A stretch of 64,000 nt of DNA from Tragulus kanchil (GCA_022376925.1 JAIOJX010000032.1:115421979-115485978), one strand, 5' to 3'. Counted from the stretch's first letter, positions 24,079 through 35,668 are shown. Numbers and translations are program-made. Notes: a model not told the origin generated them from the sequence alone.

Positions 24079-24430
24079 TTGATAGTATCTACTATCAAGA
24101 GAGAAACTCAGAAAAGACTGATGTCATAATGAAGGTATGCCTACTTTAATGCCACAGGTTATATTATATAATTTATGCTGCCTTATACTAATACTGTTAT
24201 GGCTTACAATGTTCTTCCTTTAGAAACATGGCTAGTTTCAAGCTTACTAAAAGTATTTCTTTAAAAATGCTGATATTTACTTAGGAATTTCTTTTATAGA
24301 GTGAACTTTTTTTTTTAAGCACTTTTACTTTTCACTTTATTCTCATTTGTACGGTTTTAAATTTTAATGCTTATCACATTTTACCTTTTTTAACAATATT
24401 GATTTTATTTATTTATTGTTTTTAATTTTT
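24079..24430. other. AT-rich intron DNA
   Basis: I see no gene or clear repeat apart from T-rich runs next to the following SINE. Confidence 0.4.
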
Positions 24431-24431
24431 T

Positions 24432-24691
24432 TGGACTCTTTTATTGGCTTTTTAATTATTTATTTTCATCCATCTTCACTCTTTGGCCTGTGTGGGCCTC
24501 CCACCGCAGTGGCCTCTGTTGTCGCAGAGCACCGACTCTGGGCACACGCACTCCAGAGCGCCGGCTCACAATTGGACACACCAGTCCAGCCACTCTGCGG
24601 CATGTGGGATCCTCCCGGGCCAGGGATCGAACCAGTGTCCTTTACGCTGCAAGGCAGCCTCTCCACCCACTGGACCACCGGGGAAGCCCAG
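24432..24691 (-). mobile_element. CHR-like SINE
   Basis: Minus-strand copy with TTTGGCCTGTGTGGGCCTCCCACC, the reversed B-box region GGGATCGAACCAGTG and the head CCACCGGGGAAGCCC at its right end. The left boundary is set by eye, and I did not find a clear target duplication. Confidence 0.85.
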
Positions 24692-24735
24692 GTGTTTGAA
24701 CTTTTGATGTAGGATCCCAATATAGTATTTGGAGA

Positions 24736-26010
24736 GATACTCTTTTTTTTTTTTTTAATTTTTATTTTACTTTTTACTTTTACAGAGTTTTGTTGTTTAC
24801 AGATATGTATGTTCCCAGATTAGTCATATGTATATCCCCTCCCATCAGCCTCCTCCAGGCTGTCACACAGCATCCCTGCAGGATCCCCTTTTCTCACAGT
24901 ACAATGACAATAGCTATTTTTTTTCACATATGATAGTATAGGTTTTCATGCTACTTCCTTTACGCCTCCCACCCACTATTCATTCCCCACAATGTCCATA
25001 TGTCTATTCTCCATGTCTCTTTTTTCATCGCTTCACTGCATGTGTTATCATTACCTTCCTACTAGGTTCCATATATATGTGTTAGTATATTGTACTTTTT
25101 GACTTACTTCACTCTTGTACTCTTTTTGACTGACTTCACTGTTTACGATAGGTTCTAGATCCAGCCACCTCATTAGGACTGATTCTTCTGCATTTCTTTT
25201 TACAGCTGAGAAGTACTCCATTGTATATATGTACCAGAGCTTTTTGATCCATTCGTTCGTTGATGGACATCTAGATTGCTTCCATGTTCTAGCTATTGTA
25301 TAGAGAGCTGCAATGAACATTGGGGGTATAGGTGCCTCTTTCAGATTTAATTTCATCTGGGTATAAGCCTAATAGTGGGATTGCTGGGTTGTATGGTGCT
25401 TCTATTTTAGTTTTTTAAGAAATCTCCAGACTGTCTTCCACAGAGGCTGTTATCAGTCTACATTCCCACCAGCAATGCATGAGTGTTCCCTTTTCTCCGC
25501 ACCCTCTCTGGCATTTATTGTCTGTCGATTTGTGGATGATGGCCATTCTGACGGGTGTGAGGTGATATCTCATTGTAGTTTTGATTTGCATTTCTCTAAT
25601 AATAAGCGAGGTTGAGCATCGTTTCATGTGCTTTTGGGCCATCTGTATGTCCTCTTTGGAGAGGTGTCTGTTTAGGTCCATTTCCCATTTTTTGATTGGG
25701 TTGTTCATTTTTCTGGTGTTGAGTTTTCTGAGTAGCTTGTAGATTTTGGAGATTAATTCTTTGTCTGTTGTTTCATTTGCTATGATTTTCTCCCATTCTG
25801 TGGGTTGTCTGTTCAGCTTTTTTGTAGTTTCTTTTGCTATACAAAAGGTTTTTAGTTTTGTTAGGTCCCACATGTTCATTTTTCTTTTTAGTTCTGCTAT
25901 TCTAGTAGGTGGGTCAGAGAAGATCTTGCTTTGAATTATGTCCTTGAGTGTTTTGCCTATATTCTTCTCTATGAGTTTGATGGCTTCTGGTCTTACATTT
26001 AGGTCAGACA
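24736..26010 (-). mobile_element. 5'-truncated young L1 LINE, antisense
   Basis: It begins with a T-run (the reversed poly-A tail) and continues through the 3' UTR into ORF2. On the minus strand, about 25415-26000 encodes an L1 ORF2 C-terminal region with the [20 protein letters not shown] pattern, and 25051-25356 a further piece with WYIYTMEYFSAVKRN. A frameshift separates them. It is truncated at its 5' end by the CA repeat and cannot be mobile. Confidence 0.93.
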
Positions 26011-26029
26011 CACACACACACACACACAC
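26007..26029. repeat. (CA)n microsatellite
   Basis: About eleven CA units sit at the 5'-truncation point of the antisense L1, between two different L1 fragments. Confidence 0.88.
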
Positions 26030-26215
26030 CCCATATCTGGATGTCGATGGATATTTAAGTTGCTCCCATGTCTCAGCTGTTGTGAATAGTGTGGCTGTGA
26101 ACATTGAAGTACATGTATTTTTTTGAATTAGAGTTTCTTCTTGGGATTGCTAAGTTGTATGGTAACTGTTTGTAGTTTTTTAAGGAATCCCCATACTATT
26201 TTCCATAGTGACCAC
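26030..26215 (-). mobile_element. Second antisense L1 3' fragment
   Basis: Reversed L1 words (GTTGCTCCCATGTCTCAGCTG, GATTGCTAAGTTGTATGGTAAC, CATACTATTTTCCATAGTG) repeat a region already present in the adjacent L1. This is therefore a separate insertion of another subfamily. Confidence 0.75.
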
Positions 26216-26311
26216 AGAGGGTGCCATTTCTTCAGGTGGAGAAGAATGGAGGAGGAACATGTTAACAGGGAAGCTGTGCTGAGAATTAGGGGTAGGAGAA
26301 GGCGCTGTGTA

Positions 26312-26527
26312 TGAGTGCTCAGTCGCTCAGTCGTGTCCGAGTCTGCAACCCCATGGACTGCAGTTCGCCACACTCCTCTGTCCATGGAATTTTCCAGGCA
26401 AAAATATTGGAGCGAGTTGCCATTTCCTTCTCCTGGGGATATTCTGACCCAAAGATCAAGCCCCACCTCTCTTGCATCTGCTGCATTGACAGGCAGATTC
26501 TTTACCACTGTGCTACCCGGGAAGCAT
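26312..26527 (-). mobile_element. Bov-tA SINE
   Basis: Antisense Bov-tA runs from GTGCTCAGTCGCTCAGTCGTG through CTCCTCTGTCCATGGAATTTTCC to CTACCCGGGAAGC. It is full-length with scattered substitutions. Confidence 0.92.
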
Positions 26528-27714
26528 TGGAGGAGGCACGATAGCACAGATTTATGAAGTACGATATGCCTGTGAGTCTTCTAAGTGACAGCATCAAGTA
26601 GGCAGTTGATTATAAGGACTTCAGTTTAAAAAAGTGTCCTAAACTATAAATGTCAGTTACTATTGTGGAATAGTCAGTATGACTTGGGGCTTCTGTTTAA
26701 AGCATACAGGTCAACACACAGCTGAATAAAACATCTCGGCACACTTGTGTCCTTCATCGTCAGAAAACTTTCACTCTTGTGACTTAACCTTGACTTTACT
26801 GTGGTTTAAAAAGAATTCGTACTTTTCTTCTCTCTCACAGGGATGAAAAGCTAAGAAAAAGTACTGCTCTTAGTTTCTCTACGCCATGGTCCCTCTAAGA
26901 GAAGCTGTTTCTTTTCTGCTACCCTAACTTGGGTTTTGCTTGCTTCCCCTCATCTTTCAGCATCCTGCTCATTTCCATTTTGAACCAAAAAGAAAGGAAA
27001 TGATTTTGCTTACATATGCACTGTTTTCCCGAGATTACCCTTTGCCACTTTTTTTCTAGTCTCAATGGATGGAAATTCTCTTTTGAATTCTTCTGTGCCG
27101 CTTCCTGTCCTTTGAAGGCTGGAACTGTTATAAAAGCTAATTGGCATCAAACACAAAAGATTATTCATTAACTTTTCTCTAAGACCTACAGCTCCTTCCA
27201 AGCCTGATTTCTAATTTTTTCAAAGGACCCATCTCTTTCTTTTCTTCTGACATTTTAGAATGTATTTGAACAGAGCATGCACGATTTTTAAGCAGTTGCT
27301 TCATATGCCATATTTAGTTTGAAATTTATTTCCCCCTAGAAACAATTTTGACGTCTTGGACATTAGTACTACACTCCTAATTCATTCCATTTCACCTACC
27401 CACTACCATATCCATTTATCTTTAACTCTTCCTCTGAAGTCTTAAAGTGTTAGTAGTCATGCTGTCTATTACCCCCATCCTTTTTTGCCTTTCCATTATA
27501 TACTCCCACAACATCTATTGTGTACTTGGTTAGAGGCATGGAGTTGTAGTGGGGCAAGGGTGGACTTTCTGGAAGAATTTTGAAAGGTATCCTTGAGTTT
27601 GATCCAGGCTCTCCTATTTACACATTATATGGCTTAGGAAAGTCCATTAAGTTTACTGAACCTCAAGATATTCATATGAAAAACGATAATAATTATTATG
27701 AGGTTGCTGTAAGA

Positions 27715-27715
<1 letters not shown>
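26528..27715. other. Single-copy intron DNA
   Basis: No exon, RNA gene or clear transposon was seen across about 1.2 kb. Confidence 0.5.

Positions 27716-27716
<1 letters not shown>

Positions 27717-27752
<36 letters not shown>
27717..27752. repeat. (TG)n microsatellite
   Basis: About 17 uninterrupted GT units ending in GTATGTAT. Long enough to be polymorphic. Confidence 0.92.
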
Positions 27753-27756
<4 letters not shown>

Positions 27757-28280
27757 ATCTCCAGCTTATAAAGGACATTCAATGTAAAGGAGTTCTTACT
27801 GTTTTTTTTTTTACCTTATCAAGCACTCCATTTTATTCATCTTGTAAGGATATGCTGTTTCATTAAGGTATATGGCCTACTGAGAAAATACTCAGGATAG
27901 TCAGATGATAGTATGGTTTTATCATCTTTCCTTTAGAGTCACAGTGGTTGGTATATTTTAGATTGTATCACAGCCACTCTAAAAGCTTATTTAAAATGCA
28001 AACTGTAGGCCCCAGGCCAAGAGATTTTGAATCACTGTATCTGAAAAGAACCCTAGGAATATGCATTTTAACCAGCACCACATTCTTGAAATGCAATTAG
28101 AGTAGAGATTTTCAGTAAAACAACCTATTTGAGGAACTTAGATATGGTCAATGTATTTTCTTAAATCTTTTTTCTTTTTATCCTCTTCAAAGGAACAGCT
28201 ACTTGAATGTGAGGAAAGTTTAGTAATTTTCAGTCATCAATATGATGAAGCTAAATAAAGGGCTAGCCCGTAAGGGTTAG
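27753..28280. other. Single-copy intron DNA
   Basis: No recognised element. Around 27960-28130 there are MER-type words (GGCCCCAGGCCAAGAGATTTTGAATC) that suggest an old DNA transposon remnant, not firmly assigned. Confidence 0.4.
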
Positions 28281-28282
28281 TC

Positions 28283-28385
28283 ACACTTGTGGCATACTGG
28301 ATCTTAGTTCCCTGACCAGGAATCAAACCTGTGCCCCCTGCAAGATAAGGTATGGAGTCTGAACCACTGGACCTCCAGGAATGTA
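28283..28385 (-). mobile_element. Short CHR-1 type SINE
   Basis: Antisense short SINE: GTGGCATACTGGATCTTAGTTCCC, GACCAGGAATCAAACC and GAACCACTGGACCTCCAGG appear in the CHR-1 order. Confidence 0.75.
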
Positions 28386-28390
28386 CCCTG

Positions 28391-28738
28391 GGGCTAATAT
28401 TTTGTTGTTGATTTTTGCATCTATATTCATGCGGGGTATTGGCCTATAATTTTCTCTTTTTTTGTAATATGTGTCTGGTTTTGGTATCAGTCTAGTGGAG
28501 GCCACACAGAATGTGTTTTACAATGTGCCTTCCTTCAGTTTTTTGGAATAGTTTGAGAAAGATAGATATCAGCTCTTCCTTTTGCATTTGGTAAAATTCT
28601 GTGAAGCTGTCCAGTCCTGGACTTTGGTTTGGTGAAAGGTTTTGGGTTTTTTTTGATTACTAATTCGACAAGGGCTTGAGTCTCTTCCATGTCTGAGTGT
28701 CTGTCCATCATCAAGAGCTACTTCTAGCCTGCTTTTCC
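28391..28738 (-). mobile_element. L1 ORF2 fragment, antisense
   Basis: Reversed L1 ORF2 words include TGATTTTTGCATCTATATTCATG, GATATTGGCCTATAATTTTC-like and CTGTCCAGTCCTGGACTTTGG. On the minus strand it encodes a short piece with the [19 protein letters not shown] pattern of the L1 reverse transcriptase. Confidence 0.88.
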
Positions 28739-28804
28739 TAGTATCCTTCTTTTCCCCTTTACTTTAAATTTTCTTTGTATGTCTATAAGATGGAGAGGAT
28801 TTAG

Positions 28805-28935
28805 TGCCTAACTAAATCCACTTTCTGGTCCTGCCACTTACTAACAGTGTGACCCTAAGAAAATTCTTTAGTGTCTGTAAACTTTAGCTTTTTCATTTGT
28901 TAGATGAAAATAAAAATACCAATGCAAGTACTTAT
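28805..28935 (+). mobile_element. MIR SINE (copied at 29937-30067)
   Basis: The words TCCTGCCACTTACTAACAGTGTGACC and AACTTTAGCTTTTTCATTTGTTAGATG follow the MIR core. Confidence 0.7.
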
Positions 28936-29029
28936 TGTGTTAGTTCCCTTCTTTTATTTCTGCCTTGCCTTTTTCCTTCTCTTTTCTATATACCTCCTAA
29001 TCTCTTCCCAATAGGAAGTAGCCATCACT

Positions 29030-29673
29030 TTGAAAGGATTTTACCTCAATTTGAGACTTAAACCCAGGGCCCAGACCTGATCGAATCCTGCTTGTGACTT
29101 GAACCCACATGGCTGGAGCTTGAGTTCCAGCCAAAACCCTGTTTGGGACTTGAACCCACATATTCAGGACTCAGTCCCGGCCAAAACCCTGTCTGGGACT
29201 CAAACCCACACGGCCAGGACTTAATTCAGCACTCACCCAACGTCTGGACCTACTGAGGCTCAGTTTCTTCGTGCCTCAACACAGAAGGAATTCAGCGAGA
29301 GGCAGAGTGATAGACAAGAAGAGGATTTATTAGGATAGGGTACTTGTAAGAGGTGCAAGTGGGCAGGCAGGAAAGTTCTGCTCTGCTCTCTCCTTCAATT
29401 GAATGGGCAGCAATATATATAGGATGGTAGAAGACCGCCCCCCTCAAGTAGATGCAGATGCAGGACATACATCATTGGTTGCTTCTTCGCCAGCTCCTCC
29501 TTCATCAGCTGTTTATATCTAGTCAAGCCTGCTTTACTGAACAAAGAGCAGCTCTCCTGAGTTATCGTCAACTCACTGGCCTCCCAACCTTTCTCAGGTG
29601 TCTCCCTTCTATCTACCATCCCCTACAAGGACTGTACAACCACCTACCTATTCTACTCTGTCCCTATCAACTT
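29030..29673 (-). mobile_element. ERV LTR-like block with internal 50-bp repeats (copied at 30162-30805)
   Basis: Read on the minus strand it has a TATA-like segment (about 29412-29421), an AATAAA signal (29326-29331) and then a U5-like part ending in tandem units. The outer ends are uncertain, and no target duplication was found. No viral gene remains. Confidence 0.65.
29055..29235. repeat. ~50-bp tandem repeat, about 3.5 units (copied at 30187-30367)
   Basis: Units begin with GACTTGAACCC-like words at 29055, 29096, 29147 and 29197, and each contains CCAAAACCCTGT-like sequence except the last. Spacings are 41, 51 and 50 bases. The array lies inside the LTR-like block. Confidence 0.85.
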
Positions 29674-29686
29674 TAGTCTCCATCTT

Positions 29687-29772
29687 TTTTTGTTTGTTTA
29701 GGAAATTTTTTTTTTGAATTTTTTATTTTACTTTTTACTTTTACAGAGCTTTGTTGTTTACAGATAGGTATG
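29687..29772 (-). mobile_element. Very short L1 3'-end insertion with 13-base target duplication (copied at 30819-30904)
   Basis: An 86-base T-rich insert matches the first bases of the antisense L1 at 24743 onward (TTTTACTTTTTACTTTTACAGAG). It is flanked by TAGTCTCCATCTT at 29674-29686 and 29773-29785. This is a severely 5'-truncated retrotransposition. Confidence 0.9.
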
Positions 29773-30936
29773 TAGTCTCCATCTTGACTGTCATTTATCA
29801 CCCCTTGCTCCCCTGGTGACTCAGACAGTAAAGCATCCACCTGCAATGTGGGAGACCACATTTGATTGTCTTATGTTCTGCCTATATTTTTTACTTTAAA
29901 TTTTCTTTGTATGTCTATAAGATGGAGAGGATTTAGTGCCTAACTAAATCCACTTTCTGGTCCTGCCACTTACTAACAGTGTGACCCTAAGAAAATTCTT
30001 TAGTGTCTGTAAACTTTAGCTTTTTCATTTGTTAGATGAAAATAAAAATACCAATGCAAGTACTTATTGTGTTAGTTCCCTTCTTTTATTTCTGCCTTGC
30101 CTTTTTCCTTCTCTTTTCTATATACCTCCTAATCTCTTCCCAATAGGAAGTAGCCATCACTTTGAAAGGATTTTACCTCAATTTGAGACTTAAACCCAGG
30201 GCCCAGACCTGATCGAATCCTGCTTGTGACTTGAACCCACATGGCTGGAGCTTGAGTTCCAGCCAAAACCCTGTTTGGGACTTGAACCCACATATTCAGG
30301 ACTCAGTCCCGGCCAAAACCCTGTCTGGGACTCAAACCCACACGGCCAGGACTTAATTCAGCACTCACCCAACGTCTGGACCTACTGAGGCTCAGTTTCT
30401 TCGTGCCTCAACACAGAAGGAATTCAGCGAGAGGCAGAGTGATAGACAAGAAGAGGATTTATTAGGATAGGGTACTTGTAAGAGGTGCAAGTGGGCAGGC
30501 AGGAAAGTTCTGCTCTGCTCTCTCCTTCAATTGAATGGGCAGCAATATATATAGGATGGTAGAAGACCGCCCCCCTCAAGTAGATGCAGATGCAGGACAT
30601 ACATCATTGGTTGCTTCTTCGCCAGCTCCTCCTTCATCAGCTGTTTATATCTAGTCAAGCCTGCTTTACTGAACAAAGAGCAGCTCTCCTGAGTTATCGT
30701 CAACTCACTGGCCTCCCAACCTTTCTCAGGTGTCTCCCTTCTATCTACCATCCCCTACAAGGACTGTACAACCACCTACCTATTCTACTCTGTCCCTATC
30801 AACTTTAGTCTCCATCTTTTTTTGTTTGTTTAGGAAATTTTTTTTTTGAATTTTTTATTTTACTTTTTACTTTTACAGAGCTTTGTTGTTTACAGATAGG
30901 TATGTAGTCTCCATCTTGACTGTCATTTATCACCCC

Positions 30937-31127
30937 TTGCTCCCCTGGTGACTCAGACAGTAAAGCATCCACCTGCAATGTGGGAGACCACATTTGATTC
31001 CTAGGTTGAGAAGATCCCCTGGAGAAGGGATAGGCTACCCATTCCAGTATTCTTGCCTGGAGAATTCCATGGCTTGTCCATGGGGTCTCAAAGAGTCAGA
31101 CACAACTGAGTGACTTTCACTTCACAA
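30937..31127 (+). mobile_element. Bov-tA SINE
   Basis: The complete copy runs from CTCCCCTGGTGACTCAGACAG to CAACTGAGTGACTTTCACTTCAC. Its first ~60 bases also appear at 29805-29867 in the left copy of duplication 7, where the element stops. Confidence 0.92.
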
Positions 31128-32237
31128 AAGAACCCCTTATTTCAAAGAAATCTTAGAAGTCATCTAGACCAACCTCATCAGTATCAATGTTAAGAGCAAC
31201 AGGAATTGTTCTTGTCTTCTTTACTACTACATTTCTGCAGTGCCTGGCATAGAATAGACAGTCAATAATGTAATTTGAAGGAATGCATGAAAAAATGAAC
31301 TTTATCATATGATTGAAAAATTTCATTTACTAAACTTACTGTATCTTTGTCAAGTACTTGACACTGTGATCAATGCTAGGGATTGTACTTTATTCATGAC
31401 TGTATTTTTAACACTAAGCATTTGATCTTGCATGCAAATGAATGACTGAGATGAATAAAATAGGTGGTCACATTTTCTATAGTATCTTCAATGACAGGGA
31501 ACTTTTAATCTTTCAAGATAATCAAGTAAAAAGCTACCAATGTACATTTGGCCTGACATTTCATATGGTGATGTAGTGGTCCATTAGAGTCTGAGTGAAA
31601 TATTGTAAGGTTTATCCATGGTCTTCTTACAGCTTTAGGCTTCCCAGTCCCCTTCTTGCACCCCAGAGTTGATCATAAGATTGTCCACAATTTATGTAGA
31701 AGACAGCTTGAAGCACGTAAGAGCTGTCTGTGTAGCAGTTGATCATAAACCAAAACTGAATCATCCAACTGGTTCATCTGCTACCACGGAAGCTTGAGAT
31801 ACTTCATTGTGCTATGACATTGAGGCTCAGGGTCAAAAGAAGCTTCTAGACCTAGAATAAAGATAATTATTAAAAATTTAGAGAATATTAAATAATGATA
31901 TAATACAGATCTCACTCACTGCTAAGAGCTTAGTATCCAACTTGGAATCTTAACATACAAAGTAAGAGACTGTAGGAAGAATGGGGCTACCACACACCTA
32001 TAAAGCTTGATTGCTCTTATTTGCTAAATATCTCCCCACAGTAAACTGAGTCCTCCTTAAAGGTTAGGGCTGGCTATTTGCCAAACACGAAGTGCGCATT
32101 TAGTGAATATGTGAATGATTAAACAAGCCACCCTGCAGTTCTAATTCTTTGTTGTGTGTCACCAAGCCTCAAGTGCTGTGACTCAGTTGCTATGACGAAT
32201 ATTTTGTTCCAATCAATAATAGCAGTAACAGCAATAA
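31128..32237. other. Single-copy intron DNA
   Basis: No exon or assignable repeat was seen. The part from 31362 is repeated at 32439 as duplication 8. Confidence 0.5.
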
Positions 32238-33514
32238 TAACAACGACTGACATTTCTATAATGCCTACTATACACCAAGTCCTTTACCAAGTGTTTTTAT
32301 ATGCATTAAAATTAATAACTACTCTAGGAGGTAGTTATTAGTTTTATTCCCACTTTACAGATGAAAAAACCTGGGGCACAGAAGCATAAATAGCTTGCCC
32401 AGGGTCCCATTCATAGCAAGTAGCAAGGCTCAAATAGTCACTGTGATCAATGCTAGGGATTGTACTTTATTCATGACTGTATTTTTAACACTAAGCATTT
32501 GATCTTGCATGCAAATGAATGACTGAGATGAATAAAATAGGTGGTCACATTTTCTATAGTATCTTCAATGACAGGGAACTTTTAATCTTTCAAGATAATC
32601 AAGTAAAAAGCTACCAATGTACATTTGGCCTGACATTTCATATGGTGATGTAGTGGTCCATTAGAGTCTGAGTGAAATATTGTAAGGTTTATCCATGGTC
32701 TTCTTACAGCTTTAGGCTTCCCAGTCCCCTTCTTGCACCCCAGAGTTGATCATAAGATTGTCCACAATTTATGTAGAAGACAGCTTGAAGCACGTAAGAG
32801 CTGTCTGTGTAGCAGTTGATCATAAACCAAAACTGAATCATCCAACTGGTTCATCTGCTACCACGGAAGCTTGAGATACTTCATTGTGCTATGACATTGA
32901 GGCTCAGGGTCAAAAGAAGCTTCTAGACCTAGAATAAAGATAATTATTAAAAATTTAGAGAATATTAAATAATGATATAATACAGATCTCACTCACTGCT
33001 AAGAGCTTAGTATCCAACTTGGAATCTTAACATACAAAGTAAGAGACTGTAGGAAGAATGGGGCTACCACACACCTATAAAGCTTGATTGCTCTTATTTG
33101 CTAAATATCTCCCCACAGTAAACTGAGTCCTCCTTAAAGGTTAGGGCTGGCTATTTGCCAAACACGAAGTGCGCATTTAGTGAATATGTGAATGATTAAA
33201 CAAGCCACCCTGCAGTTCTAATTCTTTGTTGTGTGTCACCAAGCCTCAAGTGCTGTGACTCAGTTGCTATGACGAATATTTTGTTCCAATCAATAATAGC
33301 AGTAACAGCAATAATAACAACGACTGACATTTCTATAATGCCTACTATACACCAAGTCCTTTACCAAGTGTTTTTATATGCATTAAAATTAATAACTACT
33401 CTAGGAGGTAGTTATTAGTTTTATTCCCACTTTACAGATGAAAAAACCTGGGGCACAGAAGCATAAATAGCTTGCCCAGGGTCCCATTCATAGCAAGTAG
33501 CAAGGCTCAAATAG
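31362..33514. repeat. Tandem duplication 8 (1077 bp offset)
   Basis: Copy 1 is about 31362-32436 and copy 2 about 32439-33514. The unit is mostly single-copy DNA with a MIR at its right end. The MIR is cut off in copy 1 and runs to its natural end in copy 2, near 33578. I saw no clear base differences between the copies by eye. Confidence 0.95.
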
Positions 33515-33580
33515 AATTTAGGCTTCCTAATTCCAGAGTCTGTCCTATAACCACCCCTAACCAGTATACTGTTCATCCTT
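33312..33580 (+). mobile_element. MIR SINE, long (truncated copy at 32235-32436)
   Basis: Nearly the whole MIR consensus can be followed: ACATTTCTATAATGCCTACTATACACC, CTCTAGGAGGTAGTTATTAG, CCCACTTTACAGATGAAAAAAC, GCTTGCCCAGGGTCCCA, GAGTCTGTCCTATAACCAC. The upstream copy loses its end at the duplication junction. Confidence 0.9.
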
Positions 33581-33803
33581 CCAATTGTGCTTTTTGCATG
33601 ACTGGTATACTTTCCCTACCCTTTTCTTTTGATACTGTCATCCTTCATTCTTATGAGGAAATCATCCAATGTACTTCAGATAAGATTGGCCACTTCCCTT
33701 CTTATCATACATAAGGGTACATGAGAGGCCTGACTGATTGAATACCCCACCTCCTGACTAGGATGATTGTTTCAAGCTTCAGTGAAATGTCCCATGTACT
33801 TTT

Positions 33804-34110
33804 TTTTTGGCAGCTGGGGCGGGGGCACGTTGGGGAGGGAGGAGGGCAGGCAGGCCACTTCTGTTGATCTTTCATTGATCTGTTTTCATCCATCTTTGTT
33901 CTTTGGCCCGTGTGGGCCTCCCATCGCAGCGGCCTCTGTTGTCGCAGAGCACCGGCTCTGGGCGCATGCGCTCCAGAGCTCCAGCTCAGTTATTGGACAC
34001 ATCGGTCCAGCCGCTCCGTGGCACGTGGGATCTTCCCAGGCCAGGGATCGAACTGGCGCCTATTGCACTGCAAGGCGGTGTCCTTACCCACTGGACCACC
34101 AGGGAAGCCC
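33804..34110 (-). mobile_element. CHR-like SINE with target-site duplication
   Basis: Minus-strand full-length copy. It is flanked by TCCCATGTACTTTT (33790-33803 and 34111-34124). The left end (its 3' tail) shows the G-rich stretch GGGGCGGGGGCACGTTGGGGAG-like seen in all long copies of this family. Confidence 0.95.
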
Positions 34111-34179
34111 TCCCATGTACTTTTGACTGGTAGTGTTAGTCATAAGGGGTCCACAAGGCTGAGGTAACCAATGGCTTTT

Positions 34180-34750
34180 GATTCCACATTTAATAAATAC
34201 CTTCTGAATGCCAGCCATTATAGGCACATAAAATACATTAATGAATAAAGTTCCCTACTTTTGTTGTGGTTTACACTATAGCAGAGGGAGACAGTGATAA
34301 ACATAATAACTAAACTGTGTAATGTGTTAGAAATCTAGTAAGTGCTGTAGAAAAGGGCAATGTAGAATAGTGTTTGAAGGAATTTGCAGTGCAGGGATGG
34401 CGGTGGGGAGATGGAAGTTTCAGTATTTAGTGGGGTGAAATGGATAGACCTCATTGAGAAGATAATATTTGATGGGACTTAAAGAAGCAAAGGATGTCAG
34501 CAAGCAGATATTTGGAGGGAATAACTAGAACAACGGCTTTATGGTAGGACCATGCCTAGCATTTGAAGAGCATCAAGGACTGAAGCAGAGTAGTAAGAAA
34601 AAGAAGTCAGAGTAGTAAGTGACAGTAGTAAGTCACAGAGAGCCTTTGTAGGCCATTGTAGAAATTTCAGCTTTGAATGAAATGGGAAGCTATCGAAGTT
34701 TCTTAGTAGAGGAGTGTCAGGGTCTGACAGATTTTTAAGGGACCTCTCTG
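34180..34750. mobile_element. L2-type LINE remnant
   Basis: The words TTTGTAGGCCATTGTAGAAATTTCAG, GAAATGGGAAGCTATCGAAG and GTAGAGGAGTGTCAGGGTCTGA fit an old mammalian LINE consensus. Diverged, so family and strand are uncertain. Confidence 0.6.
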
Positions 34751-34786
34751 CAACAATCAGAGGATGATTGCTTCTTGGCAGGAAAG

Positions 34787-35235
34787 CTACGACACACCTA
34801 GACAATGTGTTGAAAAGCAGAGACATTACTCTACCGACAAAGGTCTGTATAGTCAAGGCTGTGGTCTTCCCAGTGGTCACATACGGTTGTGAGAACTAGA
34901 CTGTAAAGAAGGCAGAATGCCAAAGAATTGATGCCTTCAAACTGTGGTGCTTGCAGAGCAAGGAGATCAAACCAGTAAGTCTTAAGGAAATACTTACTGA
35001 ATACTTGTTAGAAGGACTGATACTGAAGCTGAAGCTCCAGTATTTTGGTCATTGGATGCAAACAGATGACTCATTGGAAAAGTCCTTGATGCTTGGAAAG
35101 ATTGGGTGCATCAGATGGACATCACCAATGGACATGGACTTGGGTAAACGCCAGAAGAAGATGAGGGAAAGGGAGGCCTAGCAGGCTGCAGTCCATGGGG
35201 TCACAAAGAGACACAACTGGGCTACTGAACAACAA
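34787..35235 (+). mobile_element. BovB LINE 3' part, sense
   Basis: Sense-oriented BovB with the RTE C-terminal pattern: 34951-35181 encodes LKLKLQYFGHWMQTDDSLEK and related residues. It ends in the ACAACTGGGCTACTGAAC-AACAAAAACAAAA tail. It is 5'-truncated and frameshifted. Confidence 0.94.
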
Positions 35236-35246
35236 AAACAAAATAT

Positions 35247-35447
35247 GTACTCCTGGTTAGCTCAGACAGTAAAGAATTCACCTGCAAAGCAGGTGACATG
35301 GGTTCAAACCCTGGATCAGGAAGATTTACCTAGAGAAGGGAATGGCTACCCACTCCAGCATTCTTGCTTGGAGAATCCCATGGATAGAGGAGCCTGGTGG
35401 ACTACAGTCCATGGGTTGCAAAGAGTCAGGTACAACTGAGCAACTAA
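35247..35447 (+). mobile_element. Bov-tA SINE
   Basis: A complete element from CTCCTGGTTAGCTCAGACAG to GTACAACTGAGCAACTAAGC. It directly follows the BovB tail and may have inserted into it. Confidence 0.92.
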
Positions 35448-35450
35448 GCT

Positions 35451-35668
35451 TACTATGTGTTTCCATATTACAGTTTATATTTATATCTTACTGTAATCCA
35501 GTGAAGTAAATAGATCAGTGTCATTTTATAGAATAGTGTGATGAGAGGAGTAGCTCTCTGATTAAGGCCTTGACCAAGATCACCCAGCTAGCAAGTGGCA
35601 GGATCCAGACTTAAATACATGGCTTTGGATATAAAGTGTACTGTACGTTCCATCATACCACAGCCACT
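35451..35668 (+). mobile_element. MIR SINE
   Basis: The words CTGTAATCCAGTGAAGTAAATAG, GACCAAGATCACCCAGCTAGCAAG and GGCAGGATCCAGACTTAAATACA follow MIR. Confidence 0.8.

Larger units (their letters stand above)
28757..30999. repeat. Tandem duplication 7 (1132 bp offset)
   Basis: Copy 1 is about 28757-29867 and copy 2 about 29891-30999, with about 22 bases of filler between them. The unit contains a MIR, an LTR-like block with 50-bp subrepeats, a small L1 tail insertion and the start of a Bov-tA SINE. In copy 1 that SINE breaks off, whereas in copy 2 it continues to its normal end. Confidence 0.95.

Noticed and set aside
25415..26104. 229-codon open frame on the minus strand as a possible host gene
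   Set aside because: It is a recognisable L1 ORF2 C-terminal fragment, 5'-truncated and frameshifted. It is annotated as a mobile element.
29055..29235. CRISPR-like array
   Set aside because: The 50-bp units are contiguous and diverged, without unique spacers, and this is a mammalian genome.
28757..30999. Provirus with two LTRs, because the LTR-like block at 29030 occurs again at 30162
   Set aside because: The spacing is only 1132 bases. No internal viral sequence lies between the blocks, and the duplicated unit includes flanking MIR and Bov-tA sequence, so it is one of the tandem duplications.
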